From Xenophilus sp. E41 (GTDB taxonomy: Bacteria > Pseudomonadota > Gammaproteobacteria > Burkholderiales > Burkholderiaceae_C), in contig NZ_QPIB01000005.1 of NCBI RefSeq assembly GCF_003671765.1, forward strand, positions 350,682-414,681: a DNA stretch of 64,000 nt. The letters are read 5' to 3'. The translations under genes were made by a program, and so were the position numbers. Position 1 is the stretch's first letter. Every line of letters starts with the position of its first letter. Positions 47,501-57,565 of this stretch are shown here, piece after piece. The notes beneath the pieces were generated by a model, which was not told where the DNA came from, did no database searches, and saw only the letters and a list, made by a program, of their open reading frames with translations.

Positions 47501-48280
47501 TTACTCGACCTTGGCCTTCGAGCGCAGCGACTCCTGGTACTCCTGCAGCTTCTGCTGTTGCAGTTGCTGTGCAAGCTGCGGCTTGATCTCTTCCAGCTTG
47601 GGGAAGGACTGTTCGCGCACATCGTCCAGGCGGATCACGTGCCAGCCGAATTCCGACTTCACGGGCACCTGCGTGGTCTCGCCCTTCTTGAGCTTGATCA
47701 TGGCCTGCGAGAACTCGGGCACGAGGCCGGCCGGGTTGGTCCAGTCGAGGTCGCCGCCGTTGGCGCCGGACCCCGGGTCCTTCGACAGCTTCTTGGCCAG
47801 GTCCTCGAACTTGGCGCCCTTCTTCAGGTCGGCGATGACCTTCTTGGCCTCGTCCTCGGTGGCGACGAGGATGTGGCGGGCCTTGTATTCCTTGCCGCTG
47901 TTGGCCGCGACCAGCTTGTCGTAGGCGGCCTTGATGTCGGCGTCGCTCACGGGGTTGGCCTTGCGGTAGTCCTCGAAGAGCTGGCGGATCAGGATGGCCT
48001 GGCGCGCCAGTTCCATCTGGGCCTTGAATTCGTCGGTGGCGTCCAGGCCCTTCTTCTGGGCTTCCTGCATGAAGACTTCGCGCGCGATGACCTCTTCGCG
48101 CAGCTGGCTCTGCATTTCGGGCGTCACCGGGCGGCCGGCGGCGGCGAGCTGCTGCGCCAGCATGTCCATGCGCGCCTTCGGCACGGGCTTGCCGTTGACG
48201 ATGGCGGCGTTCTGCGCGAAGGCAGGCAGCGCACCCAGCAGCGCGGCGGCCGCGACAGCTTGCAGGAGTTGTTTTTTCAT
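47501..48280 (-). CDS. Periplasmic PpiC-type peptidyl-prolyl isomerase
   Basis: A 259-residue parvulin-family isomerase with a Sec signal peptide cleaved after PAFAQ. An N-terminal SurA-like helical part is followed by the rotamase domain: EYKARHILVATEDEAKKVIADL, then FEDLAKKLSKDPGSGANGGDLDW and FGWHVIRLDDVRE. It assists folding of exported proteins. It lies 109 bases after bolA on the same strand, at the end of the selO-msrB-yciB-bolA series, and ends at the terminator shared with purL. Confidence 0.9.
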   Translation of the reverse strand: MKKQLLQAVAAAALLGALPAFAQNAAIVNGKPVPKARMDMLAQQLAAAGRPVTPEMQSQLREEVIAREVFMQEAQKKGLDATDEFKAQMELARQAILIRQLFEDYRKANPVSDADIKAAYDKLVAANSGKEYKARHILVATEDEAKKVIADLKKGAKFEDLAKKLSKDPGSGANGGDLDWTNPAGLVPEFSQAMIKLKKGETTQVPVKSEFGWHVIRLDDVREQSFPKLEEIKPQLAQQLQQQKLQEYQESLRSKAKVE

Positions 48281-48389
48281 GAAGGCAGACCTCGGGAACA
48301 GGAAGGCGCGTTGAACGTGCGACGCGATGAACGGAGGGACGAAGGAGGGGGAGGGAAGTGCCGCCGTGGGATCCGGCGATCAGGACGGC

Positions 48390-48668
48390 TCAGAGCGTCT
48401 CGATGGCGATGGCGTGGAGGCCACGGGGGACAAAAACCTGCAGCGGATCATACACAAGCCGATGTCGCGCGACCCGTGACAGTCCCGTGAACCGGGGGGA
48501 GGCCACGCGCACGCGGAAGTGCGTGCCGTAACCTGCCGGGCCGGCCCCCGCATGGCCGGCGTGGGCGGCGCTCTCGTCGACCACTTCGAGCAAGGTGGGG
48601 GCGAGCGCCGCGCGCAATGCGGCTTCGAGTTCTTCCGCCGTGGGCAGGCTCGTCACGCTGGCGTTCAT
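48390..48668 (-). CDS. BolA family protein
   Basis: A 92-residue protein of the BolA/IbaG class, which with monothiol glutaredoxins handles Fe-S clusters and affects stress morphology. The core shows [20 protein letters not shown] and LVYDPLQ, with the class II KH-like fold's conserved FxGxxxVxRHRxVY. An insertion rich in Ala/Gly/His ([16 protein letters not shown]) precedes it. It is coupled to yciB by ATGA. Confidence 0.9.
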   Translation of the reverse strand: MNASVTSLPTAEELEAALRAALAPTLLEVVDESAAHAGHAGAGPAGYGTHFRVRVASPRFTGLSRVARHRLVYDPLQVFVPRGLHAIAIETL

Positions 48669-49207
48669 TTGGCGGCCGACTCGTCCGACTTCAGGTGCGG
48701 CGCGATGTACAGGCCCTGCGCCACCAGGAAAGCGATCGGGAACACGTAGCCCCAGAGCTTGAAGTTCACCCACGCGTCGGTGCTGAAGTACAGCGCCACG
48801 TAGGCGTTGATGGCGGCCATGAACGCGCAGTAGGCGATCCAGGCCACGTTGAGCTGGTTCCAGATGCGCTCGGGCAGCTGCAGCTGGCTGCCCAGCAGCA
48901 TCTTGAGGAAGTTCTTGCGCATCGCCCACAGCGCCACCGCGAGCGCGACGGCCATCGCGCCGTAGAGCACCGTCGGCTTCCACTTGATGAAGCGGTCGTC
49001 GTGCAGCACCAGGGTGAGGGTGCCGAAGACCAGGATCAGCGCCAGCGTGGCCTTCTGCATCGGCTGCAGCCGCTTCTCGGTCGCGTAGACGATGGCCATC
49101 TGCACCACCGTGCCGGCCATCAGCACCCCGGTCGCGACGTAGATGCCGTAGAGCTTGAAGGCGCCGAAGAACAGCAGGATGGGAAAGAAGTCGAGCAGCA
49201 GTTTCAT
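48665..49207 (-). CDS. yciB: Inner membrane septation protein A (YciB)
   Basis: A 180-residue polytopic membrane protein. [21 protein letters not shown] is the canonical start. [19 protein letters not shown] and [19 protein letters not shown], with FKLWGYVFP at the end, are conserved in IspZ/YciB proteins. The family is linked to cell-envelope integrity and septation. It is coupled by 4-base overlaps to msrB before it and bolA after it. Confidence 0.93.
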   Translation of the reverse strand: MKLLLDFFPILLFFGAFKLYGIYVATGVLMAGTVVQMAIVYATEKRLQPMQKATLALILVFGTLTLVLHDDRFIKWKPTVLYGAMAVALAVALWAMRKNFLKMLLGSQLQLPERIWNQLNVAWIAYCAFMAAINAYVALYFSTDAWVNFKLWGYVFPIAFLVAQGLYIAPHLKSDESAAK

Positions 49208-49620
49208 TGTTCCGGTTCGAAGTCGAGCGACGCGGAGTTCATGCAGTAGCGCAGGCCCGTGGGTGCCGGGCCGTCCGGGAACACATGCCCCAGGTGCGCC
49301 CCGCAATTGGAACAGACGGTCTCGGTGCGCACCATGCCGTGCGAGCGGTCGACGATCTCGGTGATCGCGCCTGGCTCGGCCGCTTCCGAGAAGCTCGGCC
49401 AGCCGCAGCCAGCATCGAACTTGGTGGCCGAATCGAAGAGCTTGGCGCCGCAGCAGATGCAGTGATAGCTGCCGTCGGCCCAGTGGGCCTCGTACTTGCC
49501 GGTGAAGGGACGCTCGGTGGCGGCGTGGCGCGTCACCTCGAAGGCCGCGCGCTCGGCGCCCTTCTCGGCCAGCAGGGCCTTCCATTCGGCATCGGTCTTC
49601 TGGATCTTGGGAGTGGTCAT
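49204..49620 (-). CDS. msrB: Peptide-methionine (R)-S-oxide reductase
   Basis: A 138-residue enzyme that reduces the R epimer of methionine sulfoxide. The zinc-binding pairs are CICCGAKLF and [10 protein letters not shown]. The catalytic Cys is in [29 protein letters not shown] is the substrate block. Cytosolic, with no signal peptide. It is coupled to selO and yciB through ATGA overlaps, placing it in a redox/stress operon. Confidence 0.96.
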   Translation of the reverse strand: MTTPKIQKTDAEWKALLAEKGAERAAFEVTRHAATERPFTGKYEAHWADGSYHCICCGAKLFDSATKFDAGCGWPSFSEAAEPGAITEIVDRSHGMVRTETVCSNCGAHLGHVFPDGPAPTGLRYCMNSASLDFEPEQ

Positions 49621-51095
49621 GAGGAGCAGCTGATTTCGATCGTGGAAGCCCAGTCGGGCGGGAAGCCGGCCATGGCGTCCATGCCCGGGTGGTCGTCATA
49701 TGGGGCCTGCATCAGCGCCAGCAAGCGCGCAACGCCCGAGAAGTCCTTGCGCTGCGCCTGTTCGATGGCCTCCTGGGCCAGGTGGTTCCGCAGCACGAAC
49801 TTCGGGTTGGCCTTGAGCATCGAATCGGGCTCCAGCGACCGTGGTTCCTGCGCAATGCGCTCCGAAAACGATAGCATCCAGGCGTCGAAGCCGGCGCTGT
49901 CGAGAAACAGGTCGCGCACCGGCGCGAGTTCGCCGCCGGCGCGGTGCTCGGCCAGGCGGCGCCAGAAGATGGGCCAGTCGACGCGGCCGGCGGCCAGCAG
50001 GCGCAGCAAGGCCTCGACCAGCGCCAGGTCGTCCGGCCGCGCTTCGCCCAGTCCCAGCTTGGCACGCATGCGGGCCTCGAACTCGGCCGGGAACACGGTT
50101 CGGTACGAGGCGAGGGCGGCCATCGCGCGCTCTTCCTCGCCGATCAGCGGCAGCAGCGCCTGGGCCAGGCAGAACAGGTTCCAGTACGCCACGTTGGGCT
50201 GCTGGTTGAAGGCATAGCGGCCCGAGCTGTCGCTGTGGTTGCAGATGTGGCCGGGGTCGAAGCCGTCAAGGAACTGGAACGGGCCGTAGTCGATGGTCAG
50301 TCCCAGGATGCTCATGTTGTCAGTGTTCATCACACCGTGGCAGAAGCCCGCCGCCTGCCACTGCGCCATCAGCGCGGCGGTGCGCTCGCTCACGGCGTTG
50401 AGCAGGCTCGCGTAGGCATTGCCGTCGAAGCGGGCATCGCCGCGGCAGGCTGGATAGAAGCGGTCGATGACGAAGTCGGCCAGGGCGCGCAGTTCCTCGT
50501 GCTGGCCGCGGGCCGCGAAGTGCTCGAAATGGCCGAAGCGGATGAAGCTGGGCGCGACCCGGGTGACCACGGCGGCGGTCTCTAGCGTCTCGCGCCGCAC
50601 CGGTGCATCGGAGCCGGTGACGCACAGTGCCCGCGTCGTCGGGATGCCCAGCCCGTGCATGGCTTCGCTGGCCAGGAACTCGCGGATGCTGGAGCGCAGC
50701 ACGGCCCGCCCGTCACCCCCGCGGGAGTAGGGCGTGCGGCCGGCGCCCTTGAGCTGCACCTCGAGCCCGCCGGCCGTCTCGCCCAGCAGGATGGCGCGGC
50801 CGTCGCCCAGCTGGCCGGCCCACACGCCGAACTGGTGGCCGCTGTAGACGGTGGCCAGCGGCCGGGTGCCGGCCACCGCTAGGCTGCCCGTGAGGGCCTG
50901 CAGCGCCTCGGGCGTGCGCCAGTCCGCAGGCAGGCCCAGCCACTGCGCCACCCCTTCGCTGTGGCCGACCCAGTAGGGGGCGGGCAGCGGTGTGGGATTG
51001 AGGTGGGTGAAGAAGGCCGGCCCCAGCGACTCGAAGCCGGGCTTCCAGTGCAGGCCCAGGTCGGCGGAGGTGGTGTCCTCGGCGGTCAGGCTCAT
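49617..51095 (-). CDS. selO: Protein adenylyltransferase SelO (YdiU)
   Basis: A 492-residue pseudokinase-fold enzyme that AMPylates proteins, including glutaredoxin in E. coli, during redox stress. [13 protein letters not shown] and [21 protein letters not shown] [19 protein letters not shown] form the nucleotide site. [31 protein letters not shown] and [20 protein letters not shown] carry the catalytic and metal residues. The C-terminus is short and lacks the CxxC or Sec seen in some homologues: it ends EISCSS. First gene of the selO-msrB-yciB-bolA operon. Confidence 0.95.
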   Translation of the reverse strand: MSLTAEDTTSADLGLHWKPGFESLGPAFFTHLNPTPLPAPYWVGHSEGVAQWLGLPADWRTPEALQALTGSLAVAGTRPLATVYSGHQFGVWAGQLGDGRAILLGETAGGLEVQLKGAGRTPYSRGGDGRAVLRSSIREFLASEAMHGLGIPTTRALCVTGSDAPVRRETLETAAVVTRVAPSFIRFGHFEHFAARGQHEELRALADFVIDRFYPACRGDARFDGNAYASLLNAVSERTAALMAQWQAAGFCHGVMNTDNMSILGLTIDYGPFQFLDGFDPGHICNHSDSSGRYAFNQQPNVAYWNLFCLAQALLPLIGEEERAMAALASYRTVFPAEFEARMRAKLGLGEARPDDLALVEALLRLLAAGRVDWPIFWRRLAEHRAGGELAPVRDLFLDSAGFDAWMLSFSERIAQEPRSLEPDSMLKANPKFVLRNHLAQEAIEQAQRKDFSGVARLLALMQAPYDDHPGMDAMAGFPPDWASTIEISCSS

Positions 51096-51152
51096 GCGGG
51101 GATTGTCGGGCCGCGGCTGTAACCCCTCGCGGGGCGGGCCATCCGGCTCGCC

Positions 51153-52238
51153 TCAGCGGGCGGCGGCCGGGGCGGCCCAGATGCGCGCGCGGTATTGGGC
51201 GGGCGGCACGCCGAACCAGCGCTTGCAGGCGCGGAAGAAGTTGCTCGTGTCGACGAAGCCCAGGCGGTCGGCCACGTCGGCCAGGCTGTGGCGGTCTTCG
51301 GCCAGGTACTGCCGCGCCAGTTCGCGGCGCGTGCGCTCGAGCAGCGCCTGGAAGGACACCGCCTCTTCCTGCAGGCGCCGCTGCAGCGTGCGGTCGGCCA
51401 GGCCCAGGCCCGCCGCCACATCCTGGCGGCGCGGCTCGCCATGCGGCAGACGGCGCGCGATCTCGGCGCACACCAGCGTGGCCGTGGTGGTCTGGCCCAG
51501 CTCCTCGAGTTGCGCATCGAGCAGCGTGTCGTGCATGCGGCCCAGCTCGGGATGGTGCGTGGGCAGGGGCAGCGCCAGGCAGGCGCTGGACACCAGCATG
51601 CGGTTGGCCGACGCGTTGAACCGCAGCTCGCAGCCATAGGCCTCGCGGTGCGGGCGGTCGTCGGCGGGCGGCGGGTAGACGAACTCCATCGCCAGCGGCT
51701 CCACCGCGCGCCGCGTGAGCCAACGGCACTGCATGAGCACCGTGAGCAGCGCGTGCTCCAACCGCTGGCGCGGGATGGGCAGTCGCCCGCCGGTGTGCTC
51801 CATGACCAGCCAGCAGCCGCGCGGGTCGGGCTGCATCGAGAAGGCGGTGCAGTCGGAGATGACGGGCATGTAGCACACCAGGCGCTCCAGGCCGCCGCGC
51901 AGGTCGGCGCTGCACGCCATGGCGTGGCCCACGGTGCTGGTGTTGCTGTGCGTGTCGGCCAGTTCGCGCTCCAGCCCCAGCGTGGGCCGGCCCGCGCGCG
52001 CCACGGCCAGCTGCCACAGCACGGTGATCTCGTCCACCGGGATGCGCGTGTTCTGCCGGTGCAGCGAGTCGGGGTCGAAACCCGCATCGCGCAGCAGCGC
52101 CGGCACCGCCAGGCCCTCGGCCTCGAACATCGACAGCAGGCCGATCAGCCAGGCGGCGGAACTGGTGCGCTCCTCGGGTTGCGGCAGGCCGGCGGCGCGT
52201 CGACGCGGCCGGTGGGGCAGGAGGGCGGGGGAAGTCAC
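51153..52238 (-). CDS. AraC-family transcriptional regulator with arabinose-binding-like domain
   Basis: A 361-residue regulator. Residues about 25-240 match the N-terminal effector domain found in OruR/ArgR-like AraC proteins (GLLSMFEAEGLAVPALLRDAG). The C-terminal two helix-turn-helix domain has the signature RHSLADVADRLGFVDTSNFF and RACKRWFGVPPAQYR. It is divergent from the esterase gene, with about 135 bases between, so that gene is a likely target. The inducer is unknown; a lipid-like or ester compound is a guess. Confidence 0.9.
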   Translation of the reverse strand: MTSPALLPHRPRRRAAGLPQPEERTSSAAWLIGLLSMFEAEGLAVPALLRDAGFDPDSLHRQNTRIPVDEITVLWQLAVARAGRPTLGLERELADTHSNTSTVGHAMACSADLRGGLERLVCYMPVISDCTAFSMQPDPRGCWLVMEHTGGRLPIPRQRLEHALLTVLMQCRWLTRRAVEPLAMEFVYPPPADDRPHREAYGCELRFNASANRMLVSSACLALPLPTHHPELGRMHDTLLDAQLEELGQTTTATLVCAEIARRLPHGEPRRQDVAAGLGLADRTLQRRLQEEAVSFQALLERTRRELARQYLAEDRHSLADVADRLGFVDTSNFFRACKRWFGVPPAQYRARIWAAPAAAR

Positions 52239-52372
52239 TCGATTGGCGCGCTTCGGATAGTGGTCGGCCCGGGGGCGGACCCTAGGATTCGGCGGTTGCC
52301 GGCGAAGCAGCGAGCATGGGCGCAGGGCGCCGATGCGTGAATTCCGATTAACCCGGTATGGAGACAGAACGC

Positions 52373-54211
52373 ATGCACGACATCAGAACGCCGCAGGGCC
52401 CCGCGGCGCTGCCCTTCCATTCGATCGCGATCGCGGTGCGCGGCCTGGCCGTCGCGGCCGCGGCGTGCGCCGGCCTGGTGCTGGCCGGTTGCGGCGGCGG
52501 CTCGTCGGGCTCGCCCGGCGTCTTCCTGCCGGCGCCGCCGGCACCTGCTCCGGCACCCACGCCACCGGCTCCGCCGCCACCGCCTCCCGCGCCTGCGCCC
52601 GCCGCGGACGGGCCGATGGTGCGGCAGACCACCGCCGGCAAGGTCGAGGGCGTGGACGACAGCGCCGGCACCGGCACCTGGTCCTGGAAGGGTGTGCCCT
52701 TCGCGAAGCCACCGCTCGGCGAGCTGCGCTGGGCGCCCCCGGCCGACCCTGCCCCCTGGGACGGCGTACGCGCCGCGTCGCAGTTCGGCCCGAGCTGCGC
52801 GCAGGGCGGACGCTTCTTCAGCCCGGCGCCGGGCGGCGCGCCCTATGGCCTGGCGGTGCGGGAGGGCTTCGGCAAGCCGGTGGGCGAGGAGGACTGCCTC
52901 ACGCTCAACATCTGGCGCCCTGCGAACACCGACGAGAAGCTGCCGGTGATCGTGTTCATCTATGGCGGCAGCAACATCTCGGGCTACACCGCCGACCCGA
53001 GCTACGACGGCGCGCAGCTGGCCAGGCGGGCGAATGCGGTGGTCGTCACCGTCAACTACCGGCTCGGCTTGCTCGGCTGGCTCGACCTGCCGCAGCTCAA
53101 GACCGGCGAGCCGAAGAACGATTCGGGCAATTTCGCGCTGCTCGACCAGATGCAGGCGCTGAAGTTCGTGCAGGGCAGCATCGGCGCCTTCGGCGGCGAT
53201 GCGGGCAACGTCACGGTGATGGGGCAGTCGGCCGGGGCCGTGAACACCTGGGCGCTGGTGACCTCGCCCGCAACAGCCGGCCTGCTGCACAAGGCGGTGC
53301 CGATGAGCGGCGGCATCGCCTTCTCGTCCCGCACCACCGCGCAGACCTATGCCAAGGCCCTGGTCAACGCCATCGTGATTGCCGACGGCAAGGCCACCGA
53401 CGCCACCTCGGCCGCCAACTGGCTGGCCGGCCAGAGCGACGCGCAGGTGGCGAGCTACCTGCGAAGCCTGCCGGCGGACAAGCTGCTCACGGTGATGCTG
53501 GCGAACCCGCAGCTGGGCAATTCGCCTGCGCCGATCGAGGACGGCACGGTGCTGCCCGTGAACTCGCGCGCCGTCGTGGCGGCCGGCACCTTCAACAAGG
53601 TGCCGATGCTGGTGGGCAACACCCGCGACGAGGGCACGCTGTTCGGCGGCCTCTTCGGCCTGTACACCCTCACCGGTGTGTCCGGCTTCAAGCCGAGCGA
53701 CTACGAGCGCTTCGGTCTGCAGTTCGGCTTCGATCCCAATGCGGCGCCCAGCCTCACCGAGGCCGACCTCATCAGCGCCCAGTACCTTCCGGTCGACAAG
53801 CCGGTGACCGGATGGAAGGCGGTATCGGACGTGGTCACGCAGTCGATCTTCCTCAACGGCCTGTCGGCCCAGATCGACGCCGTCGCCGCCCAGCTGCCGA
53901 CGAAGACCTGGTACTACCGCTTCGACTGGAGCCAGGAGCCGGCGCCGTTCGACACGGTGTACGGCGCCACGCACGGGCTGGACACGGTGTTCTTCTTCCG
54001 CAATTTCGGCACCAACGTCTTCTCCTTCGCGTACGGCGAGGCGAACCGGCCGGGGCGGGAGGCGCTGTCGGACGCGATGGTCGGCAGCCTGGCGGCCTTC
54101 GCCCGCACCGGCGATCCGAACCACGCCGGCCTTGGCGTCACCTGGCCGAACTGGCCGCGCCGGATCGTGTTCGACGCCAGCAAGACCCAGTTGCAGAACA
54201 GCGTGCCGTGA
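52373..54211 (+). CDS. Carboxylesterase type B, lipoprotein
   Basis: A 612-residue esterase. The N-terminus has a lipobox LAGCGGG (about residue 36) and a Pro/Ala-rich linker, so it is lipid-anchored, probably outer membrane or periplasm. Family blocks are FAKPPLGELRWAPP, EEDCLTLNIWRP, VIVFIYGGSN (oxyanion), VMGQSAGAVN (catalytic Ser) and GATHGLDTVFF (catalytic His). The start at 52373 is preferred over 52358 because GGAGA lies 7 bases before it. It is next to an acyl-CoA synthetase, suggesting ester hydrolysis that feeds acid activation. Confidence 0.92.
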   Translation: MHDIRTPQGPAALPFHSIAIAVRGLAVAAAACAGLVLAGCGGGSSGSPGVFLPAPPAPAPAPTPPAPPPPPPAPAPAADGPMVRQTTAGKVEGVDDSAGTGTWSWKGVPFAKPPLGELRWAPPADPAPWDGVRAASQFGPSCAQGGRFFSPAPGGAPYGLAVREGFGKPVGEEDCLTLNIWRPANTDEKLPVIVFIYGGSNISGYTADPSYDGAQLARRANAVVVTVNYRLGLLGWLDLPQLKTGEPKNDSGNFALLDQMQALKFVQGSIGAFGGDAGNVTVMGQSAGAVNTWALVTSPATAGLLHKAVPMSGGIAFSSRTTAQTYAKALVNAIVIADGKATDATSAANWLAGQSDAQVASYLRSLPADKLLTVMLANPQLGNSPAPIEDGTVLPVNSRAVVAAGTFNKVPMLVGNTRDEGTLFGGLFGLYTLTGVSGFKPSDYERFGLQFGFDPNAAPSLTEADLISAQYLPVDKPVTGWKAVSDVVTQSIFLNGLSAQIDAVAAQLPTKTWYYRFDWSQEPAPFDTVYGATHGLDTVFFFRNFGTNVFSFAYGEANRPGREALSDAMVGSLAAFARTGDPNHAGLGVTWPNWPRRIVFDASKTQLQNSVP

Positions 54212-54257
54212 GCCGGGCGGGTGGAAAGCGGGGCAGCGGCGCGATCGCTCTCACAGT

Positions 54258-54300
54258 GCGGGCAATCCCCTTTGGGCGAGGGGGTGCCGTGCGTGATACT
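54258..54300 (+). promoter_or_regulatory. Shared upstream element, copy 1 (acyl-CoA synthetase)
   Basis: GCGGGCAATCCCC then GAGGGGGTGCC and GATACT, 54 bases before the ATG. It aligns with elements at 56055-56094 and 57486-57524 (common core CGGGCAWTCCC, about 5 to 10 bases, GGGGTG). Probably a promoter or regulator site common to the region's catabolic genes. Confidence 0.45.
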
Positions 54301-54353
54301 CGCGACCGATTTCCATCCCATCGATTCCACCAATCACCCGAGGAGCCTTCCCC

Positions 54354-56006
<1,653 letters not shown>

Positions 56007-56030
56007 ACGCGCTGTCGCCAAGGTGATAGG

Positions 56031-56054
56031 AGGGCCGCGGGTGCGGCCCTTCTT
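56031..56054 (+). terminator. Weak terminator-like hairpin after the acyl-CoA synthetase
   Basis: Stem AGGGCCGC/GCGGCCCT with loop GGGT followed by only TCTT. It lies immediately before the shared upstream element of the first LivK gene. The short T-tract makes it a partial terminator at best. Confidence 0.5.
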
Positions 56055-56094
56055 GCGGGCATTCCCTGTGCGGGGGTGAAGGAGGGCGCTTGTA
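56055..56094 (+). promoter_or_regulatory. Shared upstream element, copy 2 (first LivK gene)
   Basis: GCGGGCATTCCCTG then CGGGGGTG and CTTGTAC, 48 bases before the TTG start. The preceding GCTGTCGC...GTGATAG (56012-56028) is also matched upstream of the second LivK gene (57440-57458). Confidence 0.5.
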
Positions 56095-56142
56095 CGCTGC
56101 GCGCGACAGACCGACCGACCCATCCGACACAGGAGACAAGCC

Positions 56143-57378
56143 TTGAAATTCGCTATCAAAATCGTAGCTGCCTGCGCAATGGCAGCGGGCGCCGCCGGCG
56201 CTTTTGCCCAGAAGGGCGAAACCGTGAAGATCGCCTGGATGGACCCGCTTTCGGGCCTCATGGCGGCGGTGGGCACCAACCAGCTGAAGACCTACCAGCT
56301 GATGGTCGAGCACTTCAACAAGACCAACGCCTCGGGCGTGAAGTTCGAGCTGATCTCGCTGGACAACAAGCTCAGCCCGCAGGAGACCACCGCGGCGCTG
56401 CGTTCTGCCATGGACCAGGGCGCGCGCTACGTGACGCAGGGCAACGGCTCCGGCCCGGCGCTCGCGATCATCGACGCGCTCGAGAAGCACAACGCGCGCA
56501 ACCCCGGCAAGGAGGTCGTGTACTTCAACTACGCCGCGGTCGACCCGGACCTCACCAACAGCAAGTGCAGCTACTGGCACTTCCGGCTCGACGCCGACAC
56601 CTCGATGAAGATGGAGGCGCTGACCACCTTCATGAAGGACCAGCCCGACATCAAGAAGGTCTACATCCTCGGGCAGAACTACGCGCACGGCGTGCAGGTG
56701 TCCAAGTACGCCAAGGAAGGGCTCAAGGCCAAGCGGCCCGACGTGCAGATCGTCGGCGACGACCTGCACCCGCTGGCGCAGGTGCGCGACTTCTCGCCGT
56801 ACATCGCCAAGATCAAGCAGTCGGGCGCCGACACGGTCATCACCGGCAACTGGGGGTCCGACCTCGCGCTGCTCCTGAAGGCGGCGCAGGACGCGGGCCT
56901 GCTCGACACCGTCAAGTTCTACACCTACTACGCCTTCGGCTCGGGTGCGCCGACGGCCATGGGCGCGGGCGCCGCCGGCAAGGTGTACGTGGTGGGCTAC
57001 GGCCACTACAACATGGGCCCGCCGATCCAGCCGCTGATGGCCGAGTTCAAGAAGCGCATGAACGACGACATGACGCAGAACTCGATCTACCACACCTTCG
57101 CGCTGCTCGACGCGGCCTTCGTCAAGACGAAATCGACCGACCCGGTGAAGGTCGCCGCCGCGCTCGAGGGCATGAAGATCAAGAGCTTCAACGGCGAGGT
57201 CGAGATGCGCAAGGCCGACCACCAGCTGCAGCAGGGCCTGTTCATCACGCGCTGGGAGAAGGCCGGCGGCAAATACCCCTACGACGCCGAGAACACCGGA
57301 TACACCTTCGCCCCTGTCAAGTACTACGAGCCCTACGTGGCCAGCACGCCCACCAGCTGCCAGATGAAGCGGCCCTGA
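56143..57378 (+). CDS. Branched-chain amino-acid-type ABC binding protein, first paralogue
   Basis: A 411-residue LivK/type I periplasmic binding protein starting at TTG (AGGAGAC upstream). The signal peptide MKFAIKIVAACAMAAGAAGA ends FAQ. VKIAWMDPLSGLMAAVGTNQ, then DNKLSPQETTAALRSAMDQG and GNGSGPALAIIDALEKHNARN are family blocks. The C-terminus ends with VASTPTSCQMKRP, identical in the next gene. Most positions match the second paralogue, so the two are a tandem duplication. The ligand could be a branched-chain or aromatic compound, not necessarily leucine. Confidence 0.9.
   Translation: MKFAIKIVAACAMAAGAAGAFAQKGETVKIAWMDPLSGLMAAVGTNQLKTYQLMVEHFNKTNASGVKFELISLDNKLSPQETTAALRSAMDQGARYVTQGNGSGPALAIIDALEKHNARNPGKEVVYFNYAAVDPDLTNSKCSYWHFRLDADTSMKMEALTTFMKDQPDIKKVYILGQNYAHGVQVSKYAKEGLKAKRPDVQIVGDDLHPLAQVRDFSPYIAKIKQSGADTVITGNWGSDLALLLKAAQDAGLLDTVKFYTYYAFGSGAPTAMGAGAAGKVYVVGYGHYNMGPPIQPLMAEFKKRMNDDMTQNSIYHTFALLDAAFVKTKSTDPVKVAAALEGMKIKSFNGEVEMRKADHQLQQGLFITRWEKAGGKYPYDAENTGYTFAPVKYYEPYVASTPTSCQMKRP
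56152..56200 (+). repeat. Possible family A repeat within a signal-peptide coding region
   Basis: GCTATCAAAATCGTAGC (56152-56168) followed by TGCCTGCGCAATGG. It fits the GCTAT-N7-TAGC head, and the codons GCT, GTA, GCT and GCA are unusual for this genome. The paralogous gene lacks this head at the same place. The body is weaker than in other copies, so coincidence is possible. Confidence 0.4.
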
Positions 57379-57483
57379 CGCACCGGGAAAGGGGCCGGAC
57401 CGCGCCCTTTTCTACCCGCGGGTAGCACGACTTCGGTGCACGCTGTCGCGCGGGTGATAGAAAGCGCCGCAGCAGCGCCGACC

Positions 57484-57524
57484 TTACGGGCATTCCCTGA
57501 GCGGGGTGCCCGTAAACACTTGTA
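57484..57524 (+). promoter_or_regulatory. Shared upstream element, copy 3 (second LivK gene), with perfect dyad
   Basis: TTACGGGCA (57484-57492) and TGCCCGTAA (57507-57515) form a perfect 9-bp inverted repeat around TTCCCTGAGCGGGG. CTTGTACT follows. The CGGGCATTCCCTG...GGGGTG core is shared with copies 1 and 2. It may be an operator or an RNA hairpin in the leader. Confidence 0.55.
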
Positions 57525-57565
57525 CTCTCGTCCCGATTCGCACCGTTCGACCCAGGAGACACAGA

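Noticed and set aside
44575..47622. A 1015-residue minus-strand open frame opposite purL
   Set aside because: Same cause: purL is certain on the plus strand and the antisense product has no family features.
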